The notes beneath the pieces are model-generated. The model saw nothing but the letters and a program-made list of their open reading frames with translations, had not been told where the DNA came from and made no database searches. Made by a program: the position numbers and the translations under genes. Shown in pieces: positions 8,399 to 17,780 of a DNA stretch of 37,019 bases. How positions within the stretch are numbered: position 1 is the stretch's first letter; each line of letters starts with the position of its first letter. This DNA is from Oceanospirillales bacterium (lineage in GTDB: Bacteria; Pseudomonadota; Gammaproteobacteria; Xanthomonadales; SZUA-36). The DNA lies in contig QIKV01000081.1 of NCBI GenBank assembly GCA_003233115.1, forward strand, positions 1 through 37,019, written 5' to 3'.

Positions 8399-8755
8399 TT
8401 AACCGCCGCGGTAGATACAGCCGGCGTTACAGGTTTCCTGTACGACAATTTTGCTTAGCCCTGCAAGACCTGGCGACAGTTGCTGCCAAATCCACCGAGC
8501 GAGATTTTCGCTGGTAGGGTTAGCCAACCCATCGATCTCATTCAGATAATGGTGATCCAGTTGCTCGAATACCGGCTGGAAAGCACGCCGTAAATCTGCG
8601 AAATCCATGACCCAGCCCTGGCGCTCTTCAAGCGGGCCTGAAACATGTACTTCAATGCGAAAAGAATGCCCGTGCAAGCGCGCACATTTATGCCCGTCGG
8701 GAACATTTGGCAGGCGATGGGCCGCTTCTACCTGGAAAACTCTGAAAACATCCAT
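8399..8755 (-). CDS. queD: 6-carboxy-5,6,7,8-tetrahydropterin synthase QueD
   Basis: The 118-residue protein follows E. coli QueD closely by eye. Zinc-binding histidines appear as H13 in AAHRLPN and H28/H30 in CARLHGHSF, with Cys24 as the catalytic thiol. The sequences LDHHYLN, NPTSENLARWIW and ETCNAGCIYRG are family signatures. QueD turns dihydroneopterin triphosphate into 6-carboxytetrahydropterin, the second step of queuosine and 7-deazaguanine synthesis. No other que genes are in the window. It lies 58 bp downstream of hemH on the same strand, so the two may share a transcript. Confidence 0.93.
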   Translation of the reverse strand: MDVFRVFQVEAAHRLPNVPDGHKCARLHGHSFRIEVHVSGPLEERQGWVMDFADLRRAFQPVFEQLDHHYLNEIDGLANPTSENLARWIWQQLSPGLAGLSKIVVQETCNAGCIYRGG

Positions 8756-8813
8756 GGGTAAATTGTGACCCTATGCGCCGATTCACGCAATGCACAAGTA
8801 GAGGGATTCTGGT

Positions 8814-9776
8814 TCAGGCATCCAGTTGCTGTTTCACAATCGAGGTAAGCAGGTTGATATGTGTGTCCGAATTATTCAGGGCGGGAATATATTCGAGCTT
8901 CCTGCCTCCGGCAGCGATAAACAGATCCCGGTACCGAATGGCAATTTCCTCCAGTGTTTCGAGACAATCCACGGCGAAACCCGGACTGATAACCTGAATA
9001 TGTTTGACACCAGCCTTTGCCAACTCTTCAATCACCTTATCGGTATACGGCTGCAGCCACGGTTCACGTCCAACGCGGGACTGATAGGTAAGCAGACTAT
9101 CCTCTTTCATCCCCAGAGCTTCGACCAGTGCCGCAACGGCTTGCCCGCATTGCTGCTCGTACGGGTCTCCTGCATCAACCATCCGTCTGGGGATTCCGTG
9201 CATTGAAAACAATAATTTTTCTGCCTTGCCGTGCTGCGCCCTGAAATCACGCACTGAGCTGGCGATGGCATGAACCCAACCGGGCCTGTCATGGTATTGC
9301 TTGACGCAATGTATTTCAGGACGCCAGTCCAGTTCCTTCAATGCGACGGTTACGGCATCAAAAACAGATGCTGTCGTGGTCGCTGAATATTGCGGGTAGA
9401 GGGGTAGCACGATCAGTTCTTCTACGCCCGCCCTGCACATAGTCTGCATGCCACTTTCAATATCCGGATCGCCATAGCGCATCGCCAGGACAACTTTCAC
9501 GTGCTTACCTAATTGCTGCTCCAGACCCGCGGCCAGGGCTTCAGAATAGACCAGTAAAGGCGAGCCGCCTTCCATCCATATCTTTTTATAAGCAGTGGCC
9601 GTTCTCCCCTTACGCAAGGGGATAATGACCAGCCTTAGCAGTGGCAGCCAAAACCAGCGCGGTAAATCTACCACCCGGGGGTCGGATAGAAATTCCGCCA
9701 GGAAATGACCCACATCGCCGCTTTCTGGTGTCCTGGGGGTGCCAAGGTTTACCAGCAAAACACCTTTTTCAGGCAT
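8814..9776 (-). CDS. hemH: Ferrochelatase
   Basis: The 320-residue protein has standard ferrochelatase features: GVLLVNLGTP at the N-terminus, the catalytic histidine H193 in FSMHGIP, and E273 in VDCLETLEEI near the metal path. It inserts Fe2+ into protoporphyrin IX as the last step of protoheme synthesis, at the inner face of the membrane. Length and motifs match bacterial class enzymes without a C-terminal membrane anchor. It is divergent from the IPTL-CTERM gene, with about 300 bp between, and is probably transcribed with queD. Confidence 0.95.
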   Translation of the reverse strand: MPEKGVLLVNLGTPRTPESGDVGHFLAEFLSDPRVVDLPRWFWLPLLRLVIIPLRKGRTATAYKKIWMEGGSPLLVYSEALAAGLEQQLGKHVKVVLAMRYGDPDIESGMQTMCRAGVEELIVLPLYPQYSATTTASVFDAVTVALKELDWRPEIHCVKQYHDRPGWVHAIASSVRDFRAQHGKAEKLLFSMHGIPRRMVDAGDPYEQQCGQAVAALVEALGMKEDSLLTYQSRVGREPWLQPYTDKVIEELAKAGVKHIQVISPGFAVDCLETLEEIAIRYRDLFIAAGGRKLEYIPALNNSDTHINLLTSIVKQQLDA

Positions 9777-10084
9777 TCAGGCCCCCAAAATAAGAAAAAT
9801 GGTAGATTGTTGTCAAAATGCGACACATCCATGAATTCTGCAGTTTGTACCTGCCGTTTTCAAGCTTGTACAGCAGTGAATTTGTCATAAAAACACGGCA
9901 ACCATGGGAATTACAAGCCCGTATGGTATTTTCGGCCTTTTTCATGGCTGGCATCGAGCATGTTGCAGTTTCGCAACAACCCCTTGCGCTGCCTGAGATA
10001 CTGCACTTAAGGCTTTGTAATACCAGTTTTTCCTGCTAGCATGGCCTTCCAGTTGCTGTTGCAACAAGGCTGGGTGCTGCGTGC
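9777..10084. other. Divergent intergenic region hemH / IPTL-CTERM gene
   Basis: This 308-bp stretch has no convincing gene. A 73-codon open frame at 9818-10039 has no ribosome site or recognisable content. Near the right end, TTGTAA (10015-10020) and TAGCAT (10037-10042) are 16 bp apart and could be a weak promoter for the exported protein gene. A small GTTGC/GCAAC inverted repeat lies near 10054-10067. Confidence 0.35.
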
Positions 10085-11032
10085 ATGAATAAGAAGTTAA
10101 AATTTGCCCTTATGGTGCTCATATCGCTATTCGCGATCAGTGCCATTGGCGCGCCAATGGCATTTAGTGTCAATTCAGACAGCGGCAACCTTCTGGTCGA
10201 TGACAGCCTTTACCAGATTGACCTTGCTACAGGTATTGACCTGCGCAGAGGCGAGCTCTTTACGGGAATTGCAACCCTCCTGGACACAGAGGGCCTGGCA
10301 ATTTCGCCCGCCGGAAAGCTTTGGGGTGTCGATGACGATTCCCTTACACTTTTCCCGATCAATACCACATCAGGCGCTATCAGCTTTGTGGAACAGGTTC
10401 CGCTGGTGGGCTTTCCAATCGGCGGCAGTAACGACTTTGGTATGACTTTCAGTTGTGACAACTTACTGTATGTCACTTCTGTACGAACCCGCACCCTGTA
10501 CCGCCTCGGTCTGGACGGCATCAGTACAGTCATTGGCGCAGCAGGCGCGCTTGGCCAGAATATCAGTGCCATCGCGGCGATTGGCAACCCCACCAGGATT
10601 TATGGGCTGGGCAACGGCCAGTTTCAGGATGGCACTACCGATTCTCCAAATCTGTACAGCATTGATGTAACCACGGGTGTTGCGACGTTGATTGGTCCGC
10701 TTGGGGCTGAAGCCGGAGAATATAACCAGGGCGGACTGGCGTTCGATGCTAACGGCACGTTATGGGCCATCACCGATCGCCGTATTGTCAACAATATGAT
10801 TGCAGATTACCCCAGCCAAATCCTGCAAATTGATATCAATACCGGCACCGCAAAACTGGTGAGCACCACCAGCGAACTCGGCTTTGAGAGCCTGGCCATC
10901 GCGCCGCCGTCTGCATGTGGCGGCAGCAACAATGATTATCCGGCTATCCCGACTCTCAGCGCTGCAGGACAACTGCTGACAATATTTATTTTGTTGCTCG
11001 CCGGAATGGTTGTTCTGCGCCGGCATTACTGA
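10085..11032 (+). CDS. Exported protein with IPTL-CTERM sorting tail, predicted beta-propeller-like
   Basis: The 315-residue protein has a Sec signal (hydrophobic stretch from about residue 6, ending near GAPMA). The C-terminal tail has IPTLSAAG, a hydrophobic helix and the final RRHY. That tripartite tail matches the IPTL-CTERM variant of PEP-CTERM sorting signals, which are processed by exosortase-like enzymes in the inner membrane. The body has repeated units of the type LYRLGLDGIS / LYSIDVTTGVATLIG / LQIDINTGTAKLVS, suggesting a beta-propeller or DUF4394-like fold with about seven short repeats. No exosortase gene lies in the window. The function is probably cell-surface or matrix-related, but this is inference. 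Confidence 0.75.
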   Translation: MNKKLKFALMVLISLFAISAIGAPMAFSVNSDSGNLLVDDSLYQIDLATGIDLRRGELFTGIATLLDTEGLAISPAGKLWGVDDDSLTLFPINTTSGAISFVEQVPLVGFPIGGSNDFGMTFSCDNLLYVTSVRTRTLYRLGLDGISTVIGAAGALGQNISAIAAIGNPTRIYGLGNGQFQDGTTDSPNLYSIDVTTGVATLIGPLGAEAGEYNQGGLAFDANGTLWAITDRRIVNNMIADYPSQILQIDINTGTAKLVSTTSELGFESLAIAPPSACGGSNNDYPAIPTLSAAGQLLTIFILLLAGMVVLRRHY

Positions 11033-11054
11033 TTGCTGTTTCCCCCCACGCTGA

Positions 11055-11089
11055 ATTTTAGAGCCAAACCACTCGGTTTGGGCTAAAAT
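11055..11089. terminator. Long imperfect hairpin between IPTL-CTERM gene and tatA
   Basis: An inner stem CCAAACC/GGTTTGG with a 4-nt loop is stacked, through a small internal loop, on an outer stem ATTTTAG/CTAAAAT. It follows the IPTL-CTERM stop by about 22 bp. The outer arms supply T- and A-rich flanks, so it may terminate transcription, or it may shape the 5' region of tatABC. Confidence 0.45.
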
Positions 11090-11123
11090 ACGTACATTCA
11101 AGAAACTCCGGAGTTAAAACATC

Positions 11124-11372
11124 ATGGGTGGAATAGGTGTCTGGCAACTGCTGATCCTGCTGCTGATTGTCGTACTGGTTTTCGGAACCAAGCGGTTGCG
11201 CAACATCGGATCCGACCTCGGTGGCGCAATAAAAGGCTTCCGTAAAGGCATGGAAGAGGAACCCGAAGCAAGCGATCCGGAAAAGATTACCGCAGAAGAA
11301 ACTACTTCCACAGAGCCGCAAAAACAAGGGGAAAACGACACGGCTTCCAGCCCGACCGACACCGATGTTTGA
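11124..11372 (+). CDS. tatA: Sec-independent translocase subunit TatA
   Basis: The 82-residue protein has the TatA plan: a short N-terminus, one membrane helix (about residues 6-20), the hinge FGTKRLRN, an amphipathic helix ([14 protein letters not shown]) and an acidic, disordered tail. TatA oligomers form the pore for folded twin-arginine proteins. The start ATG follows a palindromic AACTCCGGAGTT that contains the ribosome site. Its stop overlaps the tatB start by 8 bp, and it is the first gene of tatABC. Confidence 0.95.
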   Translation: MGGIGVWQLLILLLIVVLVFGTKRLRNIGSDLGGAIKGFRKGMEEEPEASDPEKITAEETTSTEPQKQGENDTASSPTDTDV

Positions 11373-11760
11373 TGTCGGGTTTTCCGAGCTTTTCTTACTG
11401 GCCCTGATTGGCCTTATTGTCCTTGGACCGGAACGCCTACCCGCTGTAGCCCGCACGCTTGGCGGTTTTATGCGCAAGGCCAGATTAAGCTGGATCAGCC
11501 TGCGCAATACCATTGAATCGGAATTGGACGAGGCGGATATTGCTGCACCGATCAAACAGGCTGGTGAGGAATTACGGCGTTTCGCTAAAGACATGAATAC
11601 CGAATTGCCGGATCTTTCAGACATTCCGGAGTTCACTCCCCAAAACCACGAGTCACCTGCCGCACAGCAAGACCCTGAGTCGGGTTCTGGTGCCAAGGAA
11701 ACCAAAACGGGAGAAACCAAAGCCGGTGACACAGACGACGGGGAAAACAGCAATGCCTGA
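11365..11760 (+). CDS. tatB: Sec-independent translocase subunit TatB
   Basis: The 131-residue protein has one membrane helix and the TatB hinge with [13 protein letters not shown], a longer amphipathic helix than TatA, and a Glu/Thr/Gly-rich tail. It starts MFDVGFSEL, the typical TatB N-terminus. With TatC it forms the receptor for twin-arginine signal peptides. It overlaps both neighbours: 8 bp with tatA and 8 bp with tatC. Confidence 0.95.
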   Translation: MFDVGFSELFLLALIGLIVLGPERLPAVARTLGGFMRKARLSWISLRNTIESELDEADIAAPIKQAGEELRRFAKDMNTELPDLSDIPEFTPQNHESPAAQQDPESGSGAKETKTGETKAGDTDDGENSNA

Positions 11761-12514
11761 CATGGCTGAGGAAGACCAGGAGCTAAGTTTTCTCCAGCAC
11801 CTGATTGAACTTCGCAGCCGTCTGCTCAAGGCCAGCGTGGCCGTATTGGTGGCACTGATAGCGCTGCTGCCGTTTTCGCGCCAGCTTTATGAAGCCCTGG
11901 CGTCCCCGCTGATGGCGCAACTGCCCGAAGGCAGCAACATGATAGCCATCGACGTGGCATCGCCGTTCCTGACGCCGTTCAAGCTGACACTGCTGGTCGC
12001 GGTCATGGTGGCAATCCCGGTCGTGATATACCAGTTGTGGGCGTTTGTCGCGCCGGCACTGTTCAAACACGAAAAAAGACTGGCACGGCCATTGCTGTGG
12101 TCTTCGGTGCTCCTGTTTTATACCGGTGTTGCCTTCGCTTACTTCGTTGTCTTTCCACTGATATTCGGCTTTCTGACCAGGGTCGCACCAGAAGGTGTAG
12201 CGGTCATGACGGATATCAGCAGATACCTGGATTTTGTGATGACACTGTTTTTTGCCTTTGGTATCGCCTTTGAGGTACCAGTCGCAACCATTATCCTGGT
12301 CGCCACCGGCATCACCACCCCCGCCAAGTTGGCCGGCTGGCGCCCTTACATCATTGTCGGCGCATTCGCGCTGGGCATGGTCCTGACACCACCGGATGTC
12401 ATTTCACAAACGCTTTTGGCCTTGCCCCTGTGGCTATTGTTTGAAGTCGGGATCGTTTTTTCCCGCATCCTGGTAACGGGTAAAAAACCGCAAGAAGATC
12501 AAGCCAGCAGTTGA
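11753..12514 (+). CDS. tatC: Sec-independent translocase subunit TatC
   Basis: From the ATG at 11753 the protein has 253 residues and six predicted membrane helices, the standard TatC length. Conserved elements include FLQHLIELRSRL at the cytoplasmic N-terminus, the P-x-VIYQLWAFVAPAL segment and FFAFGIAFEVPV with its conserved Glu. TatC binds the RR motif of substrates. An in-frame start at 11690 would add 21 basic residues encoded inside tatB, which seems unlikely. The last 16 bp overlap the convergent gene on the other strand. Confidence 0.94.
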   Translation: MPDMAEEDQELSFLQHLIELRSRLLKASVAVLVALIALLPFSRQLYEALASPLMAQLPEGSNMIAIDVASPFLTPFKLTLLVAVMVAIPVVIYQLWAFVAPALFKHEKRLARPLLWSSVLLFYTGVAFAYFVVFPLIFGFLTRVAPEGVAVMTDISRYLDFVMTLFFAFGIAFEVPVATIILVATGITTPAKLAGWRPYIIVGAFALGMVLTPPDVISQTLLALPLWLLFEVGIVFSRILVTGKKPQEDQASS

Positions 12515-13365
12515 TCGTCTTTGGCGTCTTTGCCGGCAACACCATCCAGATCCAGGCCAAAAATATCCCTGAAAGCCAGGTACTGGGTGCCAAATAACAG
12601 CAATTGGAACATCGAGCCGAGTAGCAGAATCAGCAATGCCAGTACCGGGGACACACTGCCGCCGCTCAACCCGGACAGGTAAAAAGAACCAACCAGCAAG
12701 CCGATCGGGACAGCCAGCAAACCCAGGAGTACGCCGATGACCAGCAGTGGCCGCCAGTTCCGTCCCAGCGCCACCAGTCCAAGGCGGATGGACCTGCTCA
12801 AGGTCTGCTTCCTGAACCAGATTAACGGCACTGCAAAATAGGTAATGCTGCCACTGATCGCGGCCCCGATGGCCATGGAAAACACAGCATTTTGCATGAT
12901 TTGGGGATCGATGAGCTGGATTGCCTCCAGGTCACCCTGTTCGATGCGGCTGAGTATGCCGGCATCAATACCCATTAACTGGCCCGACATCACCACGGAA
13001 ATTACCAGAAATCCCAGCACCATAACCACGCCACCCAACAACAATAATGTGGCGAACATCCTGGTCGATGTGAAGGGTACGAACAATACTGCCAGAAGTG
13101 GCTTTTCGCCCCGTTCAACCTGGTAAAAAGCATGCAGCATGCCGGCACTCAAAACAGGCAGGGTCAGGATAACCAGCAGACCCAGAGCCCCGGCCTGGGA
13201 AAAGCTCAGGAAAACCTGCAAAAACAGGCTGATCAGTATTAAGCGCAGCGGCTGCCTTTTTACCAACCCCCAGCTACCCGTCACCCAGGCGAGGCCGCGT
13301 GCGGCCGGTAACTTGCGATAATCTGGCGGAACATGCGGTGAATTATGATTGTTAGGTTCAGTCAT
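12499..13365 (-). CDS. BPSS1780-family multi-spanning membrane protein
   Basis: The 288-residue protein has an N-terminal cytoplasmic tail of about 30 residues (RKLPAARGLAWVTGSW) followed by roughly six hydrophobic helices. The pattern, and the GWxWLxxG-like entry into helix 1, recall the BPSS1780 family (uncharacterised, often near housekeeping genes in beta/gamma proteobacteria). No catalytic motif is visible. It converges on tatC with a 16-bp overlap of 3' ends, and its start is close to that of the divergent rhomboid gene. No clear ribosome site precedes the ATG. The function is unknown. Confidence 0.7.
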   Translation of the reverse strand: MTEPNNHNSPHVPPDYRKLPAARGLAWVTGSWGLVKRQPLRLILISLFLQVFLSFSQAGALGLLVILTLPVLSAGMLHAFYQVERGEKPLLAVLFVPFTSTRMFATLLLLGGVVMVLGFLVISVVMSGQLMGIDAGILSRIEQGDLEAIQLIDPQIMQNAVFSMAIGAAISGSITYFAVPLIWFRKQTLSRSIRLGLVALGRNWRPLLVIGVLLGLLAVPIGLLVGSFYLSGLSGGSVSPVLALLILLLGSMFQLLLFGTQYLAFRDIFGLDLDGVAGKDAKDDQLLA

Positions 13366-13415
13366 TGTAATATTGTAAACCAGCGAATCACGCAGTGTCT
13401 CAACGGAGATTCTAT

Positions 13416-14021
13416 TTGAACTACAAAATAAGCCTGGCCTTCGTTGGCCAAACGCCGGTGTCTATCGGTGTTATTGTCGCTGCCACTGCGATATTCCTGA
13501 TGCAGGACATTTCCCCGCAGCTGGCACTGTGGCCCCTGTACAGCAGCAATTTCCAGCCGTGGCAGCCATTCACGTACGGCTTCCTTCACGGTAGCTTCAA
13601 CCATTTGTTCTTTAACATGTTTGCTATCTTCATATTTGGTTTTCCGTTGGAGAAGATGTGGGGCAGCAAGCGTTATGCTGAATACTACGTTGTTTGTTTG
13701 CTGGGCGCCGGGCTGGTCCAGTTGGTGGTGCAATACATAAGTGGCAATGTGTACCCCACCATCGGTGCGTCCGGTGCAGTTTTTGGGCTGTTGCTGGCCT
13801 ATGGTGTGATGTGGCCAAATAATAAGCTGATCCTGCTGTTCTTTCCGGTTCCCATCAAGGCAAAATGGTTTGTATTGATTTACGGTGCCGTCGAATTAAC
13901 TTTCGCTGTTACCGGTGTGATGCCACAGGTGGCTCATTTTGCACACCTGGGCGGATTGCTGTTCGGAGCCGGGTTATTGTGGCGATGGGGTTGGCGCCCC
14001 GCCATGACCTGGAAGAAATAG
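13416..14021 (+). CDS. Rhomboid-family intramembrane serine protease
   Basis: From the TTG at 13416 the protein has 201 residues and six predicted helices. The catalytic serine is in TIGASGAVFG and the histidine in VAHFAHLGG. The L1-loop region WQPFTYGFLHGSFNHLFFNM carries the conserved HGxxxHxxxNM-type pattern. Rhomboids cleave membrane proteins inside or just outside the bilayer; the substrate is unknown. I chose TTG 13416 because GGAG at 13404-13407 is at good distance; a GTG at 13395 would add seven residues but lacks such a site. It is 30 bp upstream of acs. Confidence 0.88.
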   Translation: MNYKISLAFVGQTPVSIGVIVAATAIFLMQDISPQLALWPLYSSNFQPWQPFTYGFLHGSFNHLFFNMFAIFIFGFPLEKMWGSKRYAEYYVVCLLGAGLVQLVVQYISGNVYPTIGASGAVFGLLLAYGVMWPNNKLILLFFPVPIKAKWFVLIYGAVELTFAVTGVMPQVAHFAHLGGLLFGAGLLWRWGWRPAMTWKK

Positions 14022-14051
14022 GGCCTGGAATTTAATAAGGTAAGAATCACT

Positions 14052-15995
14052 ATGAGTAAAACCTATCCTGTAATACCCGCTGCGGCGCAGCGCACCCGCG
14101 TTGACTGGCAGCGCTATGAAGAAATGTATCACCGTTCGGTTGAGGACAATGCCGGATTCTGGTCTGAACAGGCGCGCCGAATCAACTGGATCAAACCATT
14201 CAGCAAGGTCAAAGACGTCTCGCTGGAGAGCGATGACCTGCACATCCGCTGGTTTGAAGACGGCACCCTGAATGCCTGTTACAACTGCGTTGACCGCCAT
14301 CTCGAAAGCCGCGCTGACCAAACTGCCATTATCTGGGAGGGCGACGACCCTGGACGTGATCTGCATATCAGTTACCGTGAACTGCATCAGCGTGTATGCC
14401 GGATGGCCAATGTGCTCAAGCAGCTTGGGGCTTCCCGTGGAGACCGCATAACGCTCTACATGCCGATGATTCCCGAAGCCGCTGTTGCCATGCTGGCCTG
14501 CGCACGTATCGGCGCAATTCATTCGGTCGTATTTGGCGGGTTCTCGCCGGATGCGCTGGCGGGGCGCATCGTTGATTGCCAGTCTACGATTGTCATTACT
14601 GCCGACGAAGGTTTGCGCGGCGGCAAAACCATACCCTTGAAAAAAAATGTAGATGCAGCCTGCCAGCGTGACGGTGTGACGGATGTGCTGGGGGCAGTAC
14701 TGGTGGTGCGCAATACCGGCAACGATGTGCATATGGAGAGTGGCCGCGACCATTGGTTGCACGAACGCGAGGCGGGTGTTTCAGTTGATTGCCCTTGCGA
14801 GGAAATGGCTGCTGAAGATCCATTGTTCATTCTTTACACATCGGGCTCGACCGGCCAGCCCAAGGGTGTCCTGCACACCACCGGTGGTTACATGGTCTAT
14901 GCCTCGTTTACCCATGAACTGGTTTTTGACTACCAGGATGGCGATATCTACTGGTGCACAGCCGATGTGGGCTGGGTTACCGGCCACAGCTATATCGTCT
15001 ATGGCCCGCTCGCCAATGGGGCTACGACACTGATGTTTGAAGGGGTACCTAACTACCCCGATAGCAGCCGGTTCTGGCAGGTATGCGACAAACACCAGGT
15101 CAATATCTGCTATACCGCACCCACTGCCATCCGCGCACTGATGCGTGACGGCGACGGGCCCGTCAAGCGGACATCAAGAGCGTCATTGCGGTTGCTGGGC
15201 ACCGTTGGCGAGCCCATCAACCCCGAAGCCTGGGAGTGGTACTTCCACGTCGTCGGCGAGGGCCGCTGCCCCATCGTAGACACCTGGTGGCAGACTGAAA
15301 CCGGCGGGATCATGATCACGCCGTTGCCGGGCGCCACACCGCTGAAGCCCGGCTCTGCCAGTTTTCCATTACCGGGCATCGAACTGGGAATTGTTGATGC
15401 CGAGGGCAATATCCTGGATGGAGTGGCTGAAGGCCAGTTAATTATCACCGCTAGCTGGCCGGGCCAGATGCGCACGGTCTATGGCGATCACCCGCGTTTT
15501 GTAGAAACCTATTTCTCCGTATTTCCCGGCAATTACTTTACCGGTGACGGCTGCAGACGCGATGCAGATGGCTATTACTGGATTACCGGCCGTGTGGATG
15601 ATGTATTGAACGTCTCCGGCCACCGCATGGGTACTGCTGAAGTTGAAAGTGCACTGGTATCGCACCCGTCGGTCGCGGAATCTGCGGTGGTGGGCTATCC
15701 GCACGACATCAAGGGACAGGGGATTTATGTCTACGTCACATTGATCGCTGATGCGACGCCGAGCGATGAACTACGCACCGAACTGCGCAACTGGGTGCGC
15801 AAGGAAATCGGGCCGATTGCAACACCCGACCTGATCCAATGGGCGCCGTCGCTGCCAAAAACCCGCTCTGGCAAGATAATGCGCCGCATCTTGCGCAAAA
15901 TTGCCGCGAACGACTATGGGGACCTGGGTGACACATCAACACTGGCGGAACCCGATGTCGTTGACGCATTGGTTCAGGGGCGCATGAACCGTTAA
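14052..15995 (+). CDS. acs: Acetyl-CoA synthetase (AMP-forming)
   Basis: The 647-residue protein is full length. It has the adenylation P-loop [12 protein letters not shown] (around residue 262), the motif [11 protein letters not shown], the signature [10 protein letters not shown] and the C-terminal [10 protein letters not shown] with the catalytic, acetylatable lysine. It converts acetate, ATP and CoA to acetyl-CoA, allowing growth on or scavenging of acetate. No acetyltransferase (Pat) regulator is nearby. The ATG follows AATAAGGTAAG. The stop codon lies inside the start of dispersed repeat copy 2. Confidence 0.96.
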   Translation: MSKTYPVIPAAAQRTRVDWQRYEEMYHRSVEDNAGFWSEQARRINWIKPFSKVKDVSLESDDLHIRWFEDGTLNACYNCVDRHLESRADQTAIIWEGDDPGRDLHISYRELHQRVCRMANVLKQLGASRGDRITLYMPMIPEAAVAMLACARIGAIHSVVFGGFSPDALAGRIVDCQSTIVITADEGLRGGKTIPLKKNVDAACQRDGVTDVLGAVLVVRNTGNDVHMESGRDHWLHEREAGVSVDCPCEEMAAEDPLFILYTSGSTGQPKGVLHTTGGYMVYASFTHELVFDYQDGDIYWCTADVGWVTGHSYIVYGPLANGATTLMFEGVPNYPDSSRFWQVCDKHQVNICYTAPTAIRALMRDGDGPVKRTSRASLRLLGTVGEPINPEAWEWYFHVVGEGRCPIVDTWWQTETGGIMITPLPGATPLKPGSASFPLPGIELGIVDAEGNILDGVAEGQLIITASWPGQMRTVYGDHPRFVETYFSVFPGNYFTGDGCRRDADGYYWITGRVDDVLNVSGHRMGTAEVESALVSHPSVAESAVVGYPHDIKGQGIYVYVTLIADATPSDELRTELRNWVRKEIGPIATPDLIQWAPSLPKTRSGKIMRRILRKIAANDYGDLGDTSTLAEPDVVDALVQGRMNR

Positions 15996-16024
15996 CCCGA
16001 ACACTTCACCAAGGCGGATGACCA
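15992..16024 (+). repeat. Dispersed repeat, copy 2
   Basis: It begins TTAACCCGAACA and matches the copy at 3306-3338 with about five differences. It covers the acs stop codon and marks the border between acs and the TIR-SLOG operon. This position is consistent with a remnant of an insertion event, but no flanking duplication could be shown. Confidence 0.45.
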
Positions 16025-16033
16025 ACAGGAATT

Positions 16034-16054
16034 GCGAGCGGCTCCGCTGCTCGC
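16034..16054. terminator. Hairpin between convergent acs and SLOG genes
   Basis: The arms GCGAGCGGC and GCTGCTCGC pair over 9 bp (one G-U) around a 3-nt loop. It sits 38 bp after the acs stop and 2 bp after the SLOG stop. No T-run follows on either strand, so it is a likely 3'-end structure rather than a textbook terminator. Confidence 0.45.
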
Positions 16055-16056
16055 GA

Positions 16057-17754
16057 TCAAATCCCGCTGTGTTCCAGCGGCCGCTCCCGGTGCATCAATA
16101 TCCATTCGGCATCCTCTTCCAGCGCGGCATTACCCAAGGCCTTCAAAACCCTGCGGCGGAACCCGATATCGTCCGAACTATCCAGCAGGCGCCTGGCATT
16201 GGCAAAAATACCCCGCATGAACCGGTATTGCTTGATCAGTTCCTTTTCAGCTTTTTTGTGTGAATAAGCATCACGAATACCCGCCATCAACGGCAAAATA
16301 CCCATCAACACCAGCAGTACCTGTCGTTGGAAACCACTCAGGTCCGTCCCCATGGTAACCAACACGGCTGCAATCAGAATACCCACCCATAGCGACAGCG
16401 TACCCAGCCTGGTGGTGCGTCTGAACCTGTCAGATTTTTCAATTTCTTTTTTGCGGTAGTAGGATAACTGGCCACCGCCAGCCGCATCCGTGCCCACCCA
16501 TTGCCCGATAACCCAGTCCACCCACTCCTCCGGCGGTTCCTGGCTACCACTGCGCAGCAGGCTCGCATTACGCATCACATGCCGGATCCAGCCGAGATCA
16601 ACATCCTGTTTCTGCAGGAAGTTATCATAGGCAAATTCAGCGGAATGGACATCAATGACCCCGGCCAGACTCCAATATAACTGCACCCGCAAACCCTCCG
16701 CCAGCGCCCGGTAGTCGAGGTACTTGCGGTGCCATTGGCGCTTTTCACCTAATTTGAAAAGCACAAAGCCCGCCAGGAAAGCCAGCAGAAAAAACCATGC
16801 CAGCAGATCAAGGCCATCCAACTCCGAATACAGTATAAAAGCCAGGCCCATTAGTGCGGCGAGGCTATGCGTGACGATCAAACCGCTGGAAACCCGCTTC
16901 TGAAAATGTATCGCGAGCCAGTCCGCTGCACTGTACTGCCTGCTGATGGCCCAGATACCGGTGGGTATTTCAAGCCCCTTTGCATTGCCCAGGAATTGAC
17001 TGCCATCCGCTTCAATCATTGTCCTGTAGCGTTCTTTGTCCCGGCCGAAATCCTGAAGCCGGCGCAACATGACCTCGTATTCCAGCGGCATATTGTCTCC
17101 TGCTTCACGACCAAAGTGAGCGGATACCCAGGCAGTCTGCAACGGTTCAAGGCCCTTTTGCGGTCGCCCATCTGGACGGTCCCTGGAACAGGCAATGTGA
17201 TAGACAAGATCATTTTCATTGTCTGCCAACAGGTTGGGGGATTCTTCGCTCACCGAAAAACCTGGCATAACAGCAGTCACGTGGTAGTTAACAACCCCTG
17301 ATGTACCACCGGTCGCGCCCTGCGTTTTACCGTCCCACAGAGCCAGCAGAATTTGGCTGTGGTTAGATATGAAAACACCCATACGGGCGTAAAGGCGTTC
17401 ACGCTCTGAATTTGAAACTGGAACTCCGCCAGACCCGGAACCGCCAAACAGGCAAATAACCTTCGCCTCTTCCAGCGTGCTCCTGAAAGCATTGATCGCT
17501 TCGGTTGACGAAAAGTCCTTCTCATACTCAGCCTGGGTCATTGGCAGCGGAACGATCAGTTCAATGCCCAGTTGCTGCGCAACCTCAGCCACCAGCCGGT
17601 CACTGCCTTCAGCCAGCGGCGTGATCAACTGCAGGTCCAGAGCAGGAAAGTCATTTCTTAGTCGCAGGAAGAAGTCCCGCACAATGCCTTGCAGTGCAGG
17701 GACTTCTTCTGCGACCAGGTCACGATGCCCGGTAATGCCAATGGTCAGGTACAC
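16057..17754 (-). CDS. SLOG-domain protein with four membrane helices and SLATT-like C-terminus (predicted nucleotide-signal sensor/effector)
   Basis: The 565-residue protein begins with a Rossmann-like SLOG fold: LTIGITGHRDL at 3-13, PLAEGSDRLVAEVA at 46-59, and ALWDGK..GGTSGVV at 138-155. Two helices follow at about 290-309 and 317-334. Next comes the segment WHRKYLDYRALAEGLR, which resembles SLATT (SMODS- and SLOG-associating two-helix) proteins. Two more helices lie at 449-467 and 477-494, and the tail ends ALEEDAEWILMHRERP. SLOG domains bind nucleotide-derived signals; SLATT domains are predicted membrane-perturbing effectors. As last gene of the TIR operon (26 bp after exported A), it is the natural receiver of a TIR product. 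The domain calls are from memory of the families; I am fairly sure of SLOG, less of SLATT. Confidence 0.72.
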   Translation of the reverse strand: MYLTIGITGHRDLVAEEVPALQGIVRDFFLRLRNDFPALDLQLITPLAEGSDRLVAEVAQQLGIELIVPLPMTQAEYEKDFSSTEAINAFRSTLEEAKVICLFGGSGSGGVPVSNSERERLYARMGVFISNHSQILLALWDGKTQGATGGTSGVVNYHVTAVMPGFSVSEESPNLLADNENDLVYHIACSRDRPDGRPQKGLEPLQTAWVSAHFGREAGDNMPLEYEVMLRRLQDFGRDKERYRTMIEADGSQFLGNAKGLEIPTGIWAISRQYSAADWLAIHFQKRVSSGLIVTHSLAALMGLAFILYSELDGLDLLAWFFLLAFLAGFVLFKLGEKRQWHRKYLDYRALAEGLRVQLYWSLAGVIDVHSAEFAYDNFLQKQDVDLGWIRHVMRNASLLRSGSQEPPEEWVDWVIGQWVGTDAAGGGQLSYYRKKEIEKSDRFRRTTRLGTLSLWVGILIAAVLVTMGTDLSGFQRQVLLVLMGILPLMAGIRDAYSHKKAEKELIKQYRFMRGIFANARRLLDSSDDIGFRRRVLKALGNAALEEDAEWILMHRERPLEHSGI

Positions 17755-17780
17755 AAACCCACCTTGTCAGCGCTGGAACG

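Noticed and set aside
13974-14762. 262-codon open frame antisense to acs
   Set aside because: It lies opposite a certain acs gene, has no recognisable domain, and long antisense frames are common in this base composition.
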